Origin: Solea solea
Lineage: Eukaryota > Chordata > Actinopteri > Pleuronectiformes > Soleidae
Assembly (NCBI RefSeq): GCF_958295425.1
Contig: NC_081142.1
Span: 4,420,917 to 4,484,916 of the forward strand
Direction of reading: 5' to 3'
Length of the DNA: 64,000 bases
This document shows, in pieces, positions 15,739 through 27,559 of this stretch (position 1 is the stretch's first letter; the number at the start of each line of letters is the position of its first letter). Below the pieces are notes generated by a model. It was given only the letters and a program-made list of their open reading frames with translations. It made no database searches and was not told the origin of the DNA. The position numbers and the translations under genes were made by a program.

Positions 15739-15840
15739 ATTCAAGATTTAAAGTGTTTATTGTCATATGCACAGTGAAAAAAACACGTTTCCCTGTACAA
15801 TGAAATTCTTACTTTGAAAGTAAACAAGAAATAGTATTAA
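15739..15840 (+). mobile_element. Repeat inserted in the GT-flanked unit
   Basis: 'aagtgtttattgtcatatgc', 'acagtg', and 'ccctgtacaatgaaattctt' followed by 'actttg' form a block that recurs in teleost genomes as the end of an interspersed repeat (recognised from memory, family uncertain). It interrupts the unit after 'taatgtcaattc'. The TA-rich stretch to 15940 may be its expanded tail. Confidence 0.5.
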
Positions 15841-15881
15841 ATAAAATTTGTATATAAATATACATACAAAAATAATAAATG

Positions 15882-15940
15882 ATATATATATACATATATA
15901 TGTATATATATATATATATGTATATATATACATATACATA
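15882..15940. repeat. TA microsatellite
   Basis: About 59 bp of TA units with TACA and TATG interruptions. Confidence 0.9.
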
Positions 15941-16062
15941 CTGATGGCAGTGGGTTAGAAAGAAAATCACTACATTTTTAGGGGAAGACATGTTTTAAAG
16001 TAAGGCTGAGGTTAGGGTTAATGAATGTAAGTCAATGCAATGTCCTCTGAAGTCATGGAAGC

Positions 16063-16109
<47 letters not shown>

Positions 16110-16112
<3 letters not shown>

Positions 16113-16510
16113 CCATGCTACTCTGATCCCTGTCAGGGCCTTTAGCCAAGCCTGCGGCAGGTCCGGCAGCAAAGCTCATAAAAGTCCAGAAGTCTTTCCC
16201 AGCAATCAAACATGGACTGACACGGAGAGAAAAGGAGCACTGGCAGTGTTCCTGCTCACTGGTACATTAATATTTTTCTACAGTCAGGAGGCAGCAGGCT
16301 GGCTGTCAGCACAGGACTCCTCCCTCCCACGCTCTTACAATCTGTGCCCATAAAGATGAAGGCAGATAAAATGCGGTGTGATGCAGCTCCTGTAAGACGC
16401 ACAGTCGTCAGCCTGCATCAGCAGAGACATTTCACTGACGTCACACACCGAGCTCACACCGCTCCTGACATATTTTCTCTAACATGCCCTGTGCCAGAAT
16501 CAACCCACAC

Positions 16511-16542
<32 letters not shown>

Positions 16543-18074
16543 TCCCATGACACCGAGTAGAATAGTAGGCCTTGTCCCATTTCTGTTCTGTCCGAGGGGA
16601 GAAGAATGATGGAGTGGAAACATAAACAGCAAAATCCACCATAAGGAGAAAGGATGAAGAAAGTATTGGAGGAGGGACCATAACTCACTTTGTTATGACA
16701 CAAAACAACAGGCTGGGCGAAGAGAAAACATACAAAACTGAGGAATGAGAGACAGGAAAATGTTCAAATGAAAGGTAAACAAAGCCTGACAGCTAGAATA
16801 ACAGCCACAGCAGTTCCTTGACCGATCATACGCTCCTACAGCAAGAGTCTGCAATATCAATTTATGTTAGCAATGAAAAGCTGGTAGGTGGAGAAGGAAA
16901 TGGTGTTTCCTGTAAAACAACTAAAATAACGATTACAGGAATAGACTGACATTTGGGGTGATATGGTTGTTACCTATTTTGATGCAACTCAAACCCAGGA
17001 AACATATTCATGTGCTGGATGAATGTGTTTGTGTATTTGTTTGAACTCACCAGAGACTGGGGTTCACATCCAGAGATCAAGGGTTAGGTTTACATAACCA
17101 AAGCACTTTGGTTAAAGCCAAAGAGAGATCATGGTTTTGATGAATAGATATTTAAAACATGCTTATTATTCTACTTATATTAACCTTTTTTCTGCATTAG
17201 ATTAAACCAAATCATAACATTTTCCTGAGCTCTCCCTTGTCATCAGTGTCTGGGCAGAATCATAAAAACACTGAATCCCTTTTGGCAGAAAACACACAGG
17301 TTCGTCGTTGCAATTTGCTAATTACAATAACATTTGCTTTTAAAGAAATTTGCTTTTGCAGTGAGTAAAAAAAAAAACACACACTTCTCACATATGTTTT
17401 TGTGACCAAACTTGGTTTAGAGACATGACATAGCCTGCAAGCTGTGGGCTCCTCCTGCTGTGGTGAAAGATCGTGTAACACCTCTGTCACCATTTGGACT
17501 TGTAGTGTGATTTCACGATGACTGCATGACTCCCAGTCACACGACGGCGAGTTGTGAGGTGTGAATGAGCCTTAAAATGTGAACATTGTGTGGCGTGGAC
17601 TTGGCTTTAAGCAGAGAGACAAAAGTCTGCCATCAATAACCTTATCACGTTCTTAAGCAGGGAAGTGAACTTATTTCATGTCTATATCTTTAAATGAAAG
17701 TAAAGTAAAGGCATAGAGTTAAACTATTTATCATTGTCACCTAGATTAAAGCTGTAGAGTTTGTCTTTTAAATGAAAACAAATTGAAGCCATTGGCAAGT
17801 GAGTTCACACAATGCTGATTTCACGTATCAGCTCTACATGACTCAGTTTCTCAGGGTTTGTATTTCTTGTGCTGCCCAGTGAAATTCCCATGCTGCACAT
17901 AAGAAAGTATTCATTTTATGTCAAGGATGGAGGCAAGAACAACAATGCACCAGCAAAGCGAGACAGCTGCAACACAAAGCAGGGCAAATGAAATGACTCA
18001 GAAATAAATTCTGCTGCTCAAAAAAACCTAATTGTTCATCAGTCTGACTGGATAAATGCTTCCTGTCCCTGCTT
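16110..18074. other. Intron/intergenic-like DNA
   Basis: Contains a CA run at 16505-16542. Otherwise unique sequence with no supported exon or mobile element. Confidence 0.5.
16505..16542. repeat. CA microsatellite
   Basis: About 19 CA units with one CG interruption. Confidence 0.95.
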
Positions 18075-18435
18075 CCATCACGGTACAGTTCGGTTCGGTT
18101 CAGCGCGGCACAGCTAGGAACGGTAAAGCCGTACGGTAAGGATACGCGGCGTGATGTTGTACCGGTTTGACAACAACAAACCACAAACAATGAAGGCAAC
18201 ACTGCATCCAGGACATCCAGCTGCTCGGTTTGTGTGTCAAGCTTTGTATGAGAACAGACTGCGGGCGTTGAGGGAGTTACCGTACCATTACTCTGGTACC
18301 CCAAGGGAAGGGTATGGAAATATGGAACGGATGAGGCCAGTTATTTTGGTACTATTCCTAATGGAAACAGAAAAAAACCATTAGGGAAAGTACTGTACCA
18401 AACCAAACCAAACCATTCCACTCGGTGGAAACTTG
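18075..18435 (+). mobile_element. Copy 2 of an unnamed terminal-inverted-repeat element
   Basis: The left end 'ttccatcacggtacagttcg' and the right end 'gtaccaaaccaaaccaaacc' followed by 'attccactcggtggaaa' form an imperfect inverted repeat built on GGTAC and TTCCAC. The left 190 bp is homologous to 14638-14880. There is no intact transposase; the one internal open frame of about 77 codons (from 18151) starts at ATG and has no recognised domain. Best described as a MITE or the 5' remnant of a larger transposon. The superfamily is not determined. Confidence 0.6.
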
Positions 18436-21037
18436 CCATAAACAAACTCTCTCTCAGTCAGGTCGGATGTTTCCGCTCGACAGATGGACACAACATTGTT
18501 GCATTGTTTCTGTCCGAAAGAGACCAAAAGTTACAAGCTGCAACTTTAAGTAAGCCTTAAGTAAGAATCCCTTATGTTTGCTACGACTGTACTGTTTGAA
18601 ATAATAGTGAAGGCCATTTTTGTTGGACAGGAATCAAGTTTGTTCAGTCTGAGTTAAGGTATGGGGGACAGCTGGGCCTCCCCACAGAGACTCAGCGAGT
18701 GACCAAGTCTGCCCGGCAACAGTTAATGCTAAAATGTACGCTATGGCACACAGGCTGTGTCATTTGCCATGCAATGCAATCTCTGTGGATTGATTGGAAC
18801 AAAATCAATGTGGTTCAGGGACTGACTGCCAGCATTTATGGAGTCGTCAGTGCAGCCTTTCTGCAGCTGCATCAGGGGAGTGGCGTGGTGTTCAGTGACT
18901 GTGTGGATGGTTTGTTTAAAGCTTGAGGCCTGTGGGTGTTGACACAGCTGCCAAGGGGGTGGAGATGACATGAGGGGGACAGAGAAATTTGGGCAGAATC
19001 GCTGTGAGCGCCGGGGTCAGGGGTAATGACTGTGAGATGGAATGATGATGACAGGCGAGGGGAAGTGGAAATGTGTGTCTAGGATTCAAACTGGGAAACA
19101 CATTTGACTCTCAGAACATGATCTTGCTTCCTAAAATAACATTGTGGCGCGTAGATGAGGACTCTGTTGATATATGTGGTGCACATATGTCTCTTTTTGT
19201 GTGTGTTTGTCTGGAGTTTTGTTGAGGAAGGAGTGTTTTTGTCATTATCAGCATTTATCCTTCAGGGTGACCCCTGGCTCTCACATCAGCAAAATCTGTT
19301 TGTGTATGTGTGTGTGTGTGTGTGTGTGTATGTGAGCAAGTTATTTGTCCTCATCAGGATTAAAGGGCTTTCAGTGAGAGGAAGCTTTAACACTACTTAT
19401 CCCATGTTGCCTTAACCCTGCAGCCAATGACCTTTGTCTCTTCTCCAACCCTCGTACTTCCTGTCCCACACAACTCTTCCTAGACGATAGGACGAGGTGA
19501 GAAGAGACTATTTAAAAATAAAATATATCTACACGACGGTGAACCAACAGTGAAAACACGCACAGGCATTTCTAATAGGAAACAAGTGGTGCCTTGTTTT
19601 GACTGAAAGCCTGCAGGCAACAATAATGGATTTAGCCTTTGTCTTAGATGATGTAACTGTTCTTTATTGTGCTGTTAGATGACGCCCCTCCACACACACA
19701 CAACAGAGAGAATGCACTCTTGTATTCACAGGAGTCAGATGTTTTCTGTTCCAAATACCAGGGGGCAGAAACTCCGGCAGTGGAAAGACCAGTCAGACCC
19801 AAACACAGTTACACAACACCGCTCACAGACAGCAGTGTGTCGTCTAAGAAAACACAGAAACCCATCTTCAGACACACGGCTGTACTGCAGAGGTCATCGC
19901 AGCTGAAATGAACGTCAGGTATTCCTACACCGTAGTTTAATACGGGGTTATTTGGGTTATTGTAATTAAATACACATACAAGGTCTGGCAAGGTCATAAA
20001 TCACAGTGTCACCGTGAGTAACCGAAACAGTGACTATTAGAGAGGCTTACAGTCTGTCATTAAACAGACATAAAAGCCATCTAAGCCTCATAAGTCACAC
20101 TGTTTGCAGACAGATCATGACGAATGGATCTATTAGAAGTCTGAGTCAGATAAGATATTATGCATGAACAAAGCACAGACAAAGCACTCTCATTTAACTA
20201 CCCAGGTATTACATTAACTGATTTTCAAGATGTGTTTATTTGTATTGCTCTTGATACGCATGTCTATGTGTCCATCACTTACCCTAAGTGCTTAATGTAT
20301 GACTCTCTGTATCTGAATAGTGGATCTCCCATGTTTCCCTGCTCCATTTCATGACACGGTGAGCACGCTATTAAACACTTTCTTTATTTGTTAGTCCTTC
20401 TTTCTCACTTATCTCCATATTAAAATGGATCATTTAATGCTGGAGGTAGTTCAGAAGGTAGTTGGGAATACCTCGTTCACTTCCCAGTGACAGAAGTCAC
20501 CCATATCTTTATTGATGTGGAAGCTGCACAGTCCCAATTCTTGATTATCGCCTTAAAACACACTCAATATTGGTATCATAGTAACCTGTGGTTCATTTTC
20601 ATTTAGCAATACCAATATTTGATGTGTGTGTGTGTATGTGAAAACAGCTATGGTGGTATGGGACCAAAATTATTGCTCTCAGTCAAATTAGCCCCTGGAC
20701 ACTAATGTAATTATTTAGCACTTCAGGGGCTATAGAGGAGGGGGAGGCAGTTGGGGGGGGGTTTATTGGCATGCTCGAGCTGACATGATTTCATGCAGAA
20801 AATTTATTCAACTGTCAATATCATTTAGATTTGTCCGGGTGAGCACTACAGGCAGCGATGAAGGTGGCTCGCAGACTGCAGCTCAATCATAATGAATTTG
20901 TCATCAATCTTCACGTCTTTGATGTTGACTCCATGTCTATATTCATTTCAGTCTGCATGTATATGTATGTACAGTGTGTTTTTTGATCGAGGGAGAGCAA
21001 CTTGCACGCAATACATAGATTTCTCGTTGTGACAATG

Positions 21038-21073
<36 letters not shown>

Positions 21074-21421
21074 TATTTAAGTGACAAACTCAGCTTAATT
21101 GATCCACTATTCGTTTTCAGGTTCACCGAAAGCGGTTGTCATCAGTGTCATGACTATGGGACGGTGAAACCAATCTTACGTTTCACCATCTGATCTGTGG
21201 TCAGAGCCACTCCTATTATCCCTCCCACCCATGATAATGTTCCACCAGAGCTCGTCTCATTATGACTGAACTCTATTTGAATCCACACCTTTGCAGGTAA
21301 AAAGATACGACATCAGAGAGGAGGAAAAGTGTTTTTGTTCAAAGGGAGGATCGACGCGTTTAAATGCATGTTAAAAGTCAGATTTTAGCCAGACTAGGAC
21401 AATCATTTGGTTTAGTTAATG
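18436..21421. other. Intron/intergenic-like DNA
   Basis: Holds GT runs at 19302-19330 and 21038-21071 and a G run near 20749-20761. Otherwise unique sequence. No exon pair is convincing. Confidence 0.5.
21038..21071. repeat. GT microsatellite
   Basis: About 17 uninterrupted GT units. Confidence 0.95.
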
Positions 21422-21748
21422 TCATTTAAACACGTTAGTCCAACATTGAGCTAGTCTTAAGGTCTTTCTTGCAGTCCCATTTTTAATAATAATAATGATG
21501 ATAAAAGCTTTGAATCCTAAGGGGGCTTGGAGTTCTTGCAGCTTCTTCTTGACCCAGAAGTAGAAGGAGACAACGCATAAACTGCACTGACAACACAACA
21601 TGACGACGAGAGCGAAAGCTACGGAGAAGACCCACGATTTTCTCCTCCATATGTACTCAGCAATTGATCCGGTTGCCTGTCTTAGTCGGACTACAGCCTT
21701 AGCTCCATTAAACTGCAGTGGATGGACAGAGGACGGAGGGACCAGCAT
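21422..21748 (-). CDS. Candidate small single-pass membrane protein ORF
   Basis: A 108-codon minus-strand frame starts at ATG (21748). Residues near 42-69 form one long hydrophobic segment (VFSVAFALVVMLCCQCSLCV within it). It is preceded by WRRKSW and followed by KKK, the pattern of a single transmembrane helix with basic flanks. The C-terminal part passes through a low-complexity run of isoleucines (from ATT/ATC repeats), which argues against a conserved protein there. No upstream exon, Kozak context or homologue is evident, and the flanks resemble dispersed repeat sequence. It may be a repeat-derived or chance frame. Confidence 0.22.
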   Translation of the reverse strand: MLVPPSSVHPLQFNGAKAVVRLRQATGSIAEYIWRRKSWVFSVAFALVVMLCCQCSLCVVSFYFWVKKKLQELQAPLGFKAFIIIIIIKNGTARKTLRLAQCWTNVFK

Positions 21749-22954
21749 GCAGAACTCTTACAAACTCTTACACTGAGAAACTGCCAAAAAAAATGAAATA
21801 TTAAGTGAGCTAGAAATAGAAGCTGCACAGGCAATGGTCAACAACCCTGTTCCTGAGGATAGATCATTTGCATTTATTAACTCTGAGCGTTGAAAAGCAA
21901 CAAAGAAATATTTGCATTTACTTTGCAATTCAGGAACGACAGGGGCGTCTGTTGTAAGAGGAAATGCCTCTCTGTCATTGCTGGAATCATGGATTTACAT
22001 GTCGTGTCTGGTACCAGAATGCCACTGATTGTGCATTCCACATTGTGTAACACAAAGTACATGTTAGTGAGTTGTATGTCTGTAATGAATGTGTGTGTGT
22101 CCTGCAGAGCTCAAAGAGGGAAGGAGGGGAAGCGACTCAGACGTAAAGGGAGAGATAAGATACTGTCGAAAAAGTGAGCACCATTAGCCTCTGGGCTGTT
22201 TGATAAAGAGACAGGATTCTGCATGTTATATGACTGTGAGAGTACACTCTGTTATATTCAAGAGACACCCAGTCAAACCACGTACCTGCCGCTTTTCCTA
22301 CAGTTGAGAGGCAGGCAGAGGATCAAACTGTTAATGTGTTGACACCTAAAAGCTGCAGGTTCAACCCTGGAGTTTGCCATTATACAAAAACATGTGTATA
22401 AAGCACCACTCTATCCTGTTACAGTGTCATGGATCTTGAGTTGGTCTAAAAAAGGGTGTGCACTTTGTTTAGTACAGTCTAAAAGTACACTCTCTCACAT
22501 TATCCTAACTTTCCCATTTCCTTTATGGCGTGCCGCAGGGTTCCAATCTGGGGTTTGTTACTATTTTCTATTTATGTGCTGCATATAGGTCAGATAATTA
22601 ATAAACGTTAAGTATAAACGTTTCATCACCATTTAACTATAATCCTATACCAGCCTGACCCGACTTGTCAGCTGCCTCTATTGACAGGCACTTGCAGTAG
22701 CGTGCTGACTTAAACTCAGAGTCTAATGAATGCAGAGTCTACTGCAGTCACTACTGGTTACAGATTGACCTTTGTGTAACGAGGTGCTTTGGCAAGGTAA
22801 TACATTGAGTTTCTTTTGTTTCCACACTTTTCAAGCCAATAGCTTCCCATTCCCATACAGAGTTTAAAAGAACAAACAGTCCTAAAATGTCTCACCCTCA
22901 GTAATACAATACTGACAGAGGACTGAGATCTGCCTACAGATGGTGAGGAAGTTG
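21749..22954. other. Intron/intergenic-like DNA
   Basis: No clear feature. Near 22362 a short 'gcaggttcaaccctggag' recalls a pol III B box, but there is no supporting A box or SINE body. Confidence 0.45.
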
Positions 22955-23110
22955 TATTTTCGAGTTGGAAAATACTACCTTTATGTCGCATTCAGGGGTT
23001 TGAAAAAAACGACCCACAGTCACGTTTTCAGAAAATGACCTATATGTACGTTTTCAGGGGTTGAAAAAATGACCTATATGTACGTTTCAGTTGGAGGACA
23101 GGTTGTGCAT
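22955..23110 (+). repeat. Copy A of an unnamed SINE-like repeat
   Basis: 'cgagttggaaaatact', 'gtcgcattcaggggttt' and 'ggaggacaggtt' occur in the same order as on the minus strand of 30483-30600. That marks two copies of one dispersed family in opposite orientation. In this copy a unit built on 'acgttttcag ... gacctatatgt' is repeated in tandem (see 23022-23081). Confidence 0.5.
23022..23081 (+). repeat. Short imperfect tandem duplication
   Basis: Two units of about 26 and 34 bp, each starting ACGTTTTCAG and ending GACCTATATGT, followed by a third ACGTTTCAG start. They differ by a GGGTTGAA insertion. Confidence 0.75.
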
Positions 23111-25592
23111 TCATGTTGGTTAAATTTCAGAGTTGTGTTTTGAGTCTGAATAACTTTGCACAGACTGCTTTCACCTGTCAAGGGAGGTGAACTGTGAACC
23201 AGTCATCAAGCCTGCATCTCTACTTCCAATCTGATAATTGATGATATGATTTAGTGGAGTCTTTGGCCAATAGAAAAAGCCTCATTACTGTGATTCATCT
23301 TTCCTCTGCTACTCTGTTTGTTTGTACTGCATCTGTTTTTTTGGTTTGTTTTTAAGTGCACTAACAAGCTCAGAACAGATGTTTTAATCAGTTTTCATTA
23401 AGACAATCAAGTGTACAATTATTATTCAAAGCATTACTTTTCCCAACAGCGTTCATGTCATTTTGAAAACGGGTTCTCACGGTGCACCCAGGACGAGGCA
23501 AAAACAACGTGTTTATAACCTTGATATTTGCAGCGAGTTTCCTCTCCACAAACAAAGGCAAAAAGATGGAAATGAAAGTGAAAATTGATGTAGTTGTTTA
23601 CCACAACTACGCTTCAATTGTTTTTGATAATCAAAAGTGTAGCTCTGTGAAAGCAGATGAAAATGATGCAGTGTAGAGTTTACAGAGTCGTGAGGGATTT
23701 AGTAATGCGGAGTGATGTCATGGAAGGTGAAGAAGCCATACTACAGAAAAGTTTTTGGTTTTTTTAAGTATTACTTGATATTGTTTGCTGAATTCATGAA
23801 ATCCTTGCTTTATCTCCCATGTGTAAATTTTGGCACAGAAAGAAAAAATTGAAAATCCCTTGCACTATCAAATTTCCATTTCTCCCTTACCTCCTTCTTT
23901 CACTTGTTTTCTCCACACTGTTTTCTTCTCGTATTTTCCACCCACACTAATCCTGTTTTTTTTTTTCGTTTTTTTTCTAAAACATATTGTAAAATAAAAC
24001 ACAACATACAAGACTTTGACTCTGAACGTGTTTCTACTGGCCCCCACTCATTGGCTCATTGGCCAGGCACCAGTTAGGGTTCATCCTCTGTGCCGTCCAC
24101 CAGCTCTCCTTTACCTGAGGACACGGTGGGCTGCGGCGAAAGCAACAGAAATGTCAGAGGAATTAACAATTTTGCCAGCGCCCACTGTGTCTGACATGAC
24201 AATGAGTGGGAGGGAAGTGAGGACAGTGGGTACAGTAGCAGTACAGTACATCCGTAAGCTATACAAATCTACATTGCTCTCAACTCACCTCTACTCCTCC
24301 TTCTTTCTCTCCTTATTTTTACTTACTTTCTGTATTTATTCTCTCTTTCCAACTAATTTCTTCCTTACTTGTCTCCCTCTCTCTCTCCCTCCCTCCCTCA
24401 CTTTCTCCTTTTCTTGCTCTCTTTCTGTATCACTGTCTCGCCCACCTCGCCTCTGCCCGCAAGCAGTTTGGAGCAGATTATAGCCCTACCACCCCCACTC
24501 GCCCATATACACAAACATTCACTGTGGTGCTGACGCACATACACAAACACACACACACGCACACGCACACACACAAATGCATGCAAACACACTTTAAGAC
24601 TTTGTATATCTCTGCCACCTACAATGCCACTACATCATCCTCCCCCACCGGCACTCGAGCATGAACTTGTTTAGAACATCCTGTCCAGTCCAAATGTGGT
24701 CAGACATGTGACACAATGCCCCTGCGAGCTAAACAACCAACTGTACTCATTATCAAAGTCAAACACACACCTCCTCTGACAGTTCAGGTTAAGGAAAGTG
24801 ATATCAGGGTGAACCGCAAAGCAAACGGTGATTAGATGTCTAACAGAATCAAGCTGTTTTATAATCACATGTTTACTCTGTGCGGCGGTAAAGCCAACCC
24901 ATAATTAAGACCTATGGACAATGGTGCAATTGCGGCAGGACGTCGGCTTTGGGGAAAAAAAAGAAAAAGTCAGGTACCCTGTTTTCATAAACATGCCTTC
25001 ATTGTTTTGTATGTTGTTGTTTTTTTTACTCTCTCATCTGATTCATGCACAAATTATAGCCGCATAAAAACTTTGGAAGAACACTGCACTATAAAGTAAA
25101 ACACTCACTTTTTGTGTTTTTACCAACTTTTACCAAGCTAATGTTTACACTTGTAACATTCAGATGAAAGCCAGATAAAGTAATAATAATCATGTGCTTG
25201 ACTGTGAGAGGGCAGCAATCCTGAGGTGAAGCAGGCACTCAGGGTGGATTTCTGGCAATGGATATGGCCTTGTTTTGTGTCTCTGTGTGTGTGTGTGTGT
25301 GTCTGTGTGTGTGTGTGTGTGTGTTTCTGCTCTGCATGCATGTCTGCGCCCCTCTTTCTGTTTCTCTTGCTGTTCTGGCCCCTGTGTAGATAATGTGTGC
25401 TGCACACTGTACGGCTGAATGGGGACTGCGTGGGCCTGACCTGCGATCTCACCACCCACCACTCACAGACACACACACAGCCTGGGCAACTGCCCCTGAG
25501 TGTGCGTGTGTGTGTGTGTGTGTGAAGAATAAATACAAATTCATCTCTTCCTTTTGCCTGAGTTTCTTTCTCTCTCTTTCTCTCTCTATTAG
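23111..25592. other. Intron/intergenic-like DNA, pyrimidine-rich at right
   Basis: 24280-24440 is C+T rich. CA/GT runs occur at 24538-24575, 25283-25324 and 25501-25524. A 155-codon open frame from 24016 runs through the C+T tract and is not supported as a gene. 24120-24250 has balanced composition and could be regulatory. Confidence 0.45.
25283..25324. repeat. GT microsatellite
   Basis: About 42 bp of GT units with one CT interruption. Confidence 0.95.
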
Positions 25593-25730
25593 AACTTCTC
25601 CATCCTCCTCGGGGGACAGTGAGGACTGCAACTGTCCCTATGACAACTTCAGTGCTACTGTCAATCACCAAGACTTCCTTGTCCTCCTTTGCTTATATTC
25701 CACACACACGGCTCCCTCTGCGTTTGACAG
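25593..25730 (+). CDS. Candidate coding exon, gene unknown
   Basis: A 30-base CT-rich tract ends in TTAG at 25592. Then come 138 bases and GACAG before the donor GTGCTC at 25731. The preferred frame (1 + 45 codons + 2) contains SGDSEDCNCPYDNFSATVNH and then DFLVLLCLYS. This is a plausible mix of acidic, cysteine and hydrophobic residues. Another frame is also open. If the donor is not used, the first frame continues to a stop at about 25782, which would make a last exon. No family recognised. The strong acceptor lies in a simple CT repeat, which weakens its value. Confidence 0.28.
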
Positions 25731-26104
25731 GTGCTCAGATGGCACGTCAACAACCGCACCCGCTATGTTACTGCCACAATGATATCAACCTATTTATAAT
25801 GATAAAGTGCGCGTGTGGGACACTGTGTTTGTCATCTGCTTGCCACTCGTTGTTTTATTGTGATTATTGAATTTGGCACGTTACAACAAACAACAATGTT
25901 TAACATCATTAACCCTAACCCTCAGACCTTACAAAAACCAACAGTGTTCTGTGTTTGCATGTGAAGCCTTAAATGAACGAATGTAAGATTCACTGGGAAG
26001 AATTTCATTTTCCATGAGTGTAATGCTTGTTGTTGATGCATCCTATGGAGACATGCATGTGTGTGTGCATCCTGAACTCCACAGTCTGCTGGTAATGAGT
26101 GCCC

Positions 26105-26450
26105 TCAGTGCTCCCCACTACACCTAACTGATCCAGTAATTGCTTTTCCTCCTCTGCATTTATCATCATCTGCCCGGCCTGTCATGTTAGCTGAGCTGAG
26201 CTGAGGTGGACAGAGAGCGGGTGTAAAGGACTGCGAGGTGGTGGAGGTGGCGCTGTGTCTGTCTGGATGCAGCAGGTATCGGTCCACTGCCTCACGTGGA
26301 TGTACGGGAAATTGTGTGGAGGACAGGAAGGAGGCGGGGATGATAGCGGCTGAGGGGGCAGTGATGTAGTGCTTGATATAAACTATGACCTCCAGACAGT
26401 CATCATCGCAAAGCAAATAGCAATTACATTTTAATAAATGTATTGTTGCA
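26105..26450. other. Possible conserved non-coding element
   Basis: Balanced composition without simple repeats. It ends in an AT block with tandem homeodomain-type sites ('aatagcaattacattttaat'), and a minus-strand frame of about 130 codons overlaps it with no recognisable domain. This look is typical of conserved developmental enhancers in fish, but conservation cannot be seen from one sequence. Confidence 0.2.
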
Positions 26451-26825
26451 CTGTGTGCGTCTCCCTCTCCTATTCCACAGTATAAATACATGCACATTAA
26501 ATCATTTCTGCTGTCCGGGGGTCACTCAATCAAAACAATAGCAAAAAAGGAGTTTGGGAAGCAGTGTTGGGTCATGGGAATTGTTGTTTTGTTGTGTAGT
26601 TTGGTTCCCCGGTGCTTTTGTACTTTGCGAGGAGAACGTGCAGCAAACATCTGCGAGTATCGTCCTGATCTATTAGTGACAATTATAAATAGTTGAACTT
26701 CATATTTTCACTAATGACGTCATTAAAAGGCAGCCAAAATGCAATTACCTTGAATAAAAATGTGGATTTCTATGGATTTAAAGTGTTGGAGATGTTTTGG
26801 CTCATGTAAATACACACCTCAACAA

Positions 26826-27010
26826 AATATTAGCACTGTCAAACAATAAATTTTTTACTTAACCATGATTAATTGCAAAAGTGTAATAGTTTATCCAGTT
26901 TTTACATCCATTTGAAATGTGACTCTTAAACTGACAGTATGATTACATATCAAATGAATGCAAAGACACTAACTGCAAAAACCATACATTTTACATGTAT
27001 TTGCTTATCT
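26826..27010. mobile_element. Possible degraded MITE
   Basis: 'attagcactgtcaaacaata' followed by 'ccatgattaattgcaaaa' resembles the end of a vertebrate repeat of the form 'gcgctgtcaaacgattaa ... cgattaatcgca'. Only this one end is recognisable, so the right boundary is a guess. Confidence 0.35.
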
Positions 27011-27559
27011 ATTATCCATTTATTGCAAGTGCAATAAGCCTGTGGTAACACAAAGTCCACTGCAGAAAATTGCAAATGCAACAGCATTCAGGAGTTGGAG
27101 TTGCTGCCCTCTTTGTTTCATACAGACTGTGGGCTGCCAGGCTGCAGGGCAATGCTAACTCTTTTTTTTTTAACTGATGTACTAAAAATCAACATTAAAA
27201 TAAATGTCATTCTATCTGAAAAGAAGTAGAGTGACGCCTTTCTGTCGACCTCAGACTCTTTGGTTATAGCTGCAGGTAATGACCACCATGGAAACTGGGG
27301 TGACAAGCTGAGTGGCTGCTGTTATGTGTCGGTTAGAATTACGGACAACAGTCGACGTGCACCCGCAAATCCATACACAACGTATACACTCACACAGACT
27401 GTCGGGAAGATTTAAACAAATAGCCTTGTTTTTTGCAAGGCCTGCAAATGAGATGTGTGTGTGTGTGTGTGTGTGAGAAAGCAGGATCATACTGTATATG
27501 AGGGGGGAGGGCTAGGGATTTGCTGCTGATGAGGTGTGTAATGGGAGTGAACAGGGAGC

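Larger units (their letters stand above)
15655..16110. repeat. GT-flanked dispersed repeat with an insertion
   Basis: The unit starts with a GT run (15662-15683) and 'catgttgtggggacctcagt'. It ends with 'gaggttagggttaatgaatg', 'gtcaatgcaatgtcctct' and a 45-bp GT run (16065-16109). Fish genomes carry many such GT-bounded repeats with a 'gtggggac... ggttaggg... aatgtcct' core (from memory). Between the halves lie the element at 15739-15840 and a TA microsatellite. Confidence 0.5.

Noticed and set aside
22300..22390. B-box-like 'ggttcaaccct'
   Set aside because: No A box at the proper distance and no SINE body nearby.
24016..24483. 155-codon plus-strand frame
   Set aside because: Its second half is a C+T-rich tract, there is no Kozak or splice support, and no domain. 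Only 24120-24250 looks non-random.
25138..25671. 177-codon minus-strand frame
   Set aside because: Most of it is translated GT/CA microsatellite (Thr-His runs), with no domain.
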